Below, piece by piece: positions 58,922 to 64,000 of a DNA stretch of 64,000 nucleotides. The DNA comes from Anomaloglossus baeobatrachus. Its lineage: Eukaryota > Chordata > Amphibia > Anura > Aromobatidae. The notes below the pieces were generated by a model. That model saw nothing but the letters and a program-made list of their open reading frames with translations, was not told the origin of the DNA and did not search any database. The position numbers and the translations under genes were made by a program. The DNA lies in NCBI RefSeq assembly GCF_048569485.1, contig NC_134354.1, positions 508,830,869 through 508,894,868 on the forward strand, given 5' to 3'. How positions within the stretch are numbered: the first letter of the stretch is position 1; each line of letters starts with the position of its first letter.

Positions 58922-59414
58922 ACATGCTTCTGTCTACATTTTCTACCTTGTTTGCCGTGTTGGTCTCACATAAGCATCAGGGTCCGCATATGAGGATGGG
59001 GTTTCTTAAGCTGAGTCTGCTCCACATGCTGTAGATGCTGGCTGTGTTGTACAACCGGATTCTTCCTGAAAAAGCAGAGACCTAAGTTAGCTCCCCACCA
59101 CTTTTTATAGATGACGCCACATGAAACAAAAGGGGACAGTATGTAATAAGAGACAGAATTACACATAACAATAGAGGAGACTATATACGAGTATTGGACA
59201 GCATTATACATAATTAGGGAGTTTCTTTTACAAACAAGAGTAATACTCCCATCATCTCGTTGAAAGTTATACATTGTAGACAGAGAACAAATATATCCAG
59301 CAACTTACTGCTGTTACTCATCATCATGTTACTCAAAGCTGTGACTAGGTTACTTCAGGGTTAAATCACTATACCCCTGAAATAATCCTGCAATAATAAG
59401 GTAAGAAAAAATAA
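58922..59414. other. Non-coding interval
   Basis: No gene or element is recognised between the hAT MITE and the TA microsatellite. Confidence 0.3.
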
Positions 59415-59475
<61 letters not shown>

Positions 59476-59512
59476 CACAGTATATATATATATATATATA
59501 TACATATATATA
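59415..59512. repeat. (TA)n microsatellite at a Tc1 edge
   Basis: TA runs with few interruptions lie directly left of the Tc1 terminus, whose TA target is the end of the run. Confidence 0.9.
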
Positions 59513-60458
59513 CAGTACAGACCAAAAGTTTGGACACACCTCCTCATTCAAAGAGTTTTCTTTATTTTCATGACTGTAAAAATTGTAGATTCACATTGAA
59601 GGCATCAAGACTATGAATTAAAACATGTGGAATGAAATACTTAAAAAGTGTGAAACAACTGAAAATATGTCTTATATTCTAGGTTCTTCAAAGTACGGTA
59701 GCCACCTTTTGCTTTCATTACTACTTTGCACACTCTTGGCATACTCTTGATGAGCTTCAAGAGGTAGTCACCGGAAATGGTTTTCCAACAGTCTTGAAGG
59801 AGTTCCCAGAGATGCTTAGCACTTCTTTGCCCTTTTGCCTTCACTCTGCGGTCCAGCTCACCCCAAACCATCTCGATTGGGTTCAGGTCTGGTGACTGTG
59901 GAGACCAGGTCATCTGGCGTAGCACCCCATTACTCTCCTTCTTAGTCAAATAGCCCTTACACAGCCTGGAGGAGGTGTTTGGGATCAATGTCCTGTTGAA
60001 AAATAAATGATGGTCCAACTAAACGCAAACCGGATGGAACAGCACATCGCTGCAAGATGCTGTGGTAGCCATGCTGGTTCTGTATGCCTTCAAAATTCAA
60101 TTTGAATAAATCCCTAACATTGTCAGCAGCAAGGCACCCCCACACCATCATACCTCCTCCTCCATGCTTCACGGTGGGAACCAGGTATGTAGAGTCCATC
60201 CGTTCACCTTTTCTACAAAGACACGGTGGTTGGATCCAAAGATCTCAAAGTTGGACTCATCAGACCAAAGCACAGATTTCCACTGGTCTAATGTCTATAC
60301 CTTGTGTTCTTTAGCCCAAACAAGTCTCTTCTGCTTGTTGTCTGTCCTTAGCAGTGGTTTCCTAGCAGCTATTTTACCATGAAGGCCTGCTGCACAAAGT
60401 CTCCTCTTAATAGTTGTTCTAGAGATGAGAAGGTGTGTCAAACTTTTAGTCTGTACTG
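59513..60458 (-). mobile_element. Internally deleted Tc1 element
   Basis: The ends are CAGTACAGACCAAAAGTTTG and complement, with TA (59511-59512, 60459-60460). The element is 946 bp where intact relatives have about 1.5-1.7 kb. The transposase N-terminal region with its DNA-binding domain is missing next to the right end. Confidence 0.85.
59641..60430 (-). pseudogene. Tc1 transposase pseudogene lacking the N-terminus
   Basis: The reading begins at RTTIKRRLCAAGLHGKIAAR next to the right terminus. Frame-changed text follows with VKHGGGGMMVWGCLA, FIFQQDIDPKH (second catalytic D), then SPDLNPIEMVWGELDRRVK (Glu) and ends LFHTF at 59641. The HTH region is absent and at least two frame changes occur, so it is inactive. 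Confidence 0.8.
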
Positions 60459-60462
60459 TACA

Positions 60463-60600
60463 TACACACACACACACACACACACACAGACACACACACA
60501 CACACACACACACACGTGTGTGGGTGTATATATATATATATATATATGTACTGTATATATATATTTGTATATACAGTATATAAAATATAATATATATATA
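60463..60600. repeat. (CA)n and (TA)n microsatellite
   Basis: An ACACAC run (60463-60515) is followed by TG and then TA runs, on the right side of the Tc1. Confidence 0.9.
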
Positions 60601-60610
60601 TTATCACACA

Positions 60611-61530
60611 AATTTGTTTCCTGAATAAAATTTCCCCACACTGTGCCGCTGAATACAGATGTGCACCGAACCATTCATGTATAATTAGTCATTGTGCAAC
60701 CTACCATTCAAAATACCATTCTAAGTATGAATTGATAATCCAGCACTGTGCCCCCCATTATCTATACTTAGCCACTTTTACAAGCCCTGTAAAAAAATAT
60801 ATTGATTAGCCACTGTACTTTTTCCCCCAGTACATTACCAGTTACTCATCTGTGCCCTCACGATTCCTTAATACAATTAAATGATTTTGCCCCTAATTTA
60901 ATATTTATTTTACGTCCCCTCCCTCAATTCATTCAATTAAAATGAAGGAATAATTTTCCTTTGCAGTTCCCGCAGCTCTGCTTCCCACAATGGTATAAAT
61001 CTCTTCCAGTCATCGGGTAAGTGCTAAATGACACAGCTGATGCGATGATGTCAATCAGACAATGACAAATCATAGAGAGAGCACTGAGCAGGATAATTTA
61101 TAGCAGCTGTGATCCAATTTTCTATTCCTGAAACAGGGCTGCAGACATGTTGCTTGCCCATGAATGTATGTTGCCGATAGTGGTGAAAAAAAACTATACT
61201 GAAGCCAATCTGCCCATAGACCCGCAAGAGATAAGGGTGCCTGCTGTTAGCCCATATTGTCCCTATAATTATTCAGACTGGGTTTTTTCTGAGTAAAATG
61301 GTTAAATAGTATGTACTATGCCCCTTTTTCATTCCATGTCAACCTTTCATCCAAGTTGATTTTTTTATTCTCCTCTGTATGTGTTCTTCCACTCCACACA
61401 TTGAACCTCCTTTCTGCCTATGAATACTGTACTGTGACAGATCTACATACACAACACACAGCCAGATCTCCTACATCAATCCCAACAAAGCCAGCTATAC
61501 TACACCAGTCCCAATATAACACAAAGTCAG
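60611..61530. other. Non-coding interval
   Basis: No gene is recognised. The text includes possible repeat pieces (GCAGTTCCCGCAGCTCTGC) but no definable ends. Confidence 0.3.
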
Positions 61531-64000
61531 TGTCATAGTATCATAGTATCATAGTATCATAGTTTTTAAGGTTGAAGGGAGACTCTAAGTCCATCTAGTT
61601 CAACCCGTAGCCTAACATGTTGATCCAGAGGAAGGCAAAAAAAACCCCAATGTGGCAAACAAGTTCCAATGGGGAAAAAATTTCCTTCCTGACTCCACAT
61701 CAGGCAATCAGACTAGTTCCCTGGATCAATACCCTGTCATAAAATCTAATATACATAACTGGTAATATTAAATTTTTCAAGAAAGGCGTCCAGGCTCTGC
61801 TTAAATGTTAGTAGTGAATCACTCATTACAACATCATGCGGCAGAGAGTTCCATAGTCTCACTGCTCGTACAGTAAAGAATCCTCGTCTGTGATTATGAT
61901 TAAACCTTCTTTCCTCAAGACGTAGCGGATGCCCCCGTGTTGCAGTCGCAGGCCTAGGTGTAAAAAGATCTTTGGAAAGGTCTCTGTACTGTCCCCTCAT
62001 ATATTTATACATTGTGATTAGATCCCCCCTAAGCCTTCGTTTTTCCAAACTAAATAACCCCAAGTTTAATAACCTGTCTTGGTATTGCAGCCCACCCATT
62101 CCTCTAATAATCTTGGTCGCTCTTCTCTGCACCCTCTCCAGTTCAGCTATGTCCTTCTTATATATCGGTGACCAGAATTGTACACAGTATTCTAAGTGCG
62201 GTCTCACTAGTGACTTGTACAGAGGTAGAACTATATTTTTTTCATGAACACTTATACCTCTTTTAATACATCCCATTATTTTATTAGCCCTGGCAGCAGC
62301 TGCCTGACACTGTCCACTAAAGTGAAGTTTACCATCCACCCATACACCCAAGTCTTTTTCTGTGTCTGTTAAACCCAGTGTTCTACAATTAAGTACATAA
62401 TCATAAATGTTATTTCCTCTACCCAAGTGCATGACCTTACATTTATCTACATTAAACTTCAATTGCCACTTCTCAGCCCAATCCTCCAATTTACATAAAT
62501 CTCCCTGTAATATAAAATTATCCTCCTCTGTATTGATTACCCTGCAGAGTTTAGTATCATCTGCAAATATTGAAATTCTACTCCGCATGCCCCAACAAGG
62601 TCATTTATAAATATGTTGAAAAGAAGCGGGCCCAATACTGACCCCTGTGGTACCCCACTATGAACTGAGACCCAGTCCGAGTACGTACCATTAATAACCA
62701 CCCTTTGTTTCCTATCACTGAGCCAGTTTTTAACCCAGTTACACATATTTTCCCCTATCCCCATTATTCTCATTTTATGTACCAACCTTTTGTGTGGCAC
62801 CGTATCAAAAGCTTTTGAAAAGTCCATATACACAACATCCACTGCATTTCCCTGGTCCAGACTTGAACTTACCTCTTCATAGAAGCTGATCAAATTAGTT
62901 TGACAGGATCGATCCCTCATAAACCCATGTTGATACTCTGTCATAAGGTTATTTTTCTTGAGATACTCCAGTATAGCATCTCTCAAGAAACCCTCAAGGA
63001 TTTTACCAACCGTAGAGGTTAAACTTACCGGCCTATAATTTCCCGGCTCAGTTTTTGTCCCCTTTTTGAATATTGGCACCACATTTGCTATGCGCCAGTC
63101 CTGCGGTACCGACCCTGTTATTAAGGAATCTGAGAAGATTAAAAATAATGGTCTATCTATCACAGAACTCAATTCCTGTAGTACTCTGGGGTGTATGCCA
63201 TCCGGGCCCGGAGATTTGTCAACCTTAGTGATTTCGAGGCGGCGGCGTACTTCCTGCTGGGTTAAGCAGGTAATATTCAAGGGTGAATTGGTATCACTGG
63301 TCATGTCATCTGCCATGGCATTTTCTTGTATAAAAACCGTAGAAAAAAAGTCATTCAGCAGGTTGGCTTTACCCTCATCCCCTTCCACCATTTCACCAAG
63401 ACTATTTTTAAGGGGGCCAACACTATCGCTTTTCAGTTTTTTACTGTTTATGTAGTTAAAGAATATTTTAGGATTATTTTTACTTTCTCTCGCAATGAGT
63501 CTCTCTGTCTCAAACTTAGCTAACTTAATTTGCTTTTTACATATTTTATTTAATTTTCTATAATTATATAATGCCTCATCACTACCTACCCTCTTTAATT
63601 CTTTTAAGGCTTTCTGTTTTTCTTTTATTGCTTCCCTTACAGCTCTATTTAGCCATAGGGGTTTCCTCCTATTTCTAGCATGTTTGTTCCCATAGGGTAT
63701 ATTTTCTGCACAAGCTCTATTCAGGATGCTCATAAAAGTCTCCCATTTGCTTTGTGTACTTTTATTACTTAGTACATCATCCCAGTTTATTGCACTAAGA
63801 TCATCTCTCAACCGTTTAAAATTTGCTTTCCTGAAGTTTAGTGTCCTTGTAGCCCCTCTACTAGACATCTCACTAAAGAATACATGAAAACTTATTATTT
63901 TGTGATCACTATTCCCCAAGTAACCCCCAACTTGTATATTTGATATGCGGTCTGGCCTATTGGTTAGTACAAGGTCTAGTAGTGCTCCCCCTCTTGTGGG
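61531..64000 (-). mobile_element. CR1-type LINE, 3' part, runs off the window
   Basis: The 3' end (61531-61565) carries tandem 8-bp units ATACTATG, the kind of short terminal repeat that marks CR1 LINEs, next to AACTAGATGGACTTAGAGTC. The coding part reads from the right edge leftward. No poly(A) tail is seen, as expected for CR1. Confidence 0.85.
61746..64000 (-). pseudogene. CR1-type endonuclease-reverse transcriptase, frameshifted
   Basis: The frame is open at the right edge with the end of the AP endonuclease ([20 protein letters not shown]). RT motifs follow: [40 protein letters not shown] and [20 protein letters not shown]. Near 62600 one base is missing from a G-run and the frame changes, so the catalytic [10 protein letters not shown] is in the second frame. 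That frame continues (LGVWVDGKLHF, LEYCVQFWSP, RRFNHNHRRGFFTVRAVRLW) to a stop near 61746. Apart from this one break the protein is complete in the part seen. Confidence 0.88.

Noticed and set aside
59350-59551. Tyr-Ile rich small frames near 59.4 kb
   Set aside because: They are translations of the TA microsatellite.

Overview
The window looks like nuclear DNA of a frog or another amphibian. It holds one recognisable host gene, a Toll-like receptor 7 (TLR7), in a dense and often nested set of vertebrate-type transposons: Tc1, mariner, hAT, Harbinger, Helitron, L1, CR1 and Penelope. Several repeats resemble sequences I know from anuran genomes. The species cannot be fixed from sequence alone.

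Layout. 1-2255 is a Tc1 fragment carrying a second Tc1. 2262-2640 is a decayed tandem repeat and 3151-3317 a short hAT foldback. 3378-5095 is a large non-autonomous hAT that contains a small retro-insertion with a hammerhead-like fold. 5643-7282 is a Tc1 with an open 345-residue transposase. 8561-11282 is mostly unique sequence upstream of TLR7 and includes a well-formed hammerhead ribozyme fold at 10548-10593. 11283-15144 is the single large coding exon of TLR7. It is interrupted by an in-frame stop at 12261 and by a 730-bp Harbinger MITE that removes the last 26 codons from the reading frame. 18004-20357 is a Helitron built of tandem arrays.

From about 17.9 to 32.3 kb an old amphibian repeat appears to have been a landing pad: a Helitron, a hAT, a long-ended Tc1 (itself carrying another hAT), a second nearly intact Tc1 (28728-30379) and a second Harbinger MITE (31090-32137) all lie in it. 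32924-34206 is a mariner. 35049-41106 is a full-length but frameshifted L1-type LINE. 41909-45225 is a young Ty3/Gypsy-like LTR element, treated as a fossil, sitting in a large foldback element whose core is a 1.7-kb palindrome (45600-47276). 47836-49330 is a Penelope-like element with a GIY-YIG domain. 49560-52766 is a composite hAT-like element with a 956-bp polypurine tract. 52780-55462 is the broken transposase and right end of a hAT that is a plausible source for the large non-autonomous copies. 58337-58405 is a candidate 5' exon ending in ATG at a splice donor, which could be the start of a downstream TLR8-type gene. 59513-60458 is a deleted Tc1, and 61531-64000 a CR1 LINE running off the edge.

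The strongest story is TLR7. Its reading frame is otherwise open over about 1,042 codons, but it has one premature stop, a MITE at a TTA target that deletes the box 3 (FW) region, and an alanine in place of the BB-loop proline. Taken at face value it is a recent pseudogene or a dying duplicate. Other points of interest are two hammerhead fossils, two near-intact Tc1 copies, and a set of hAT relatives that share terminal bases but carry different subterminal repeats.
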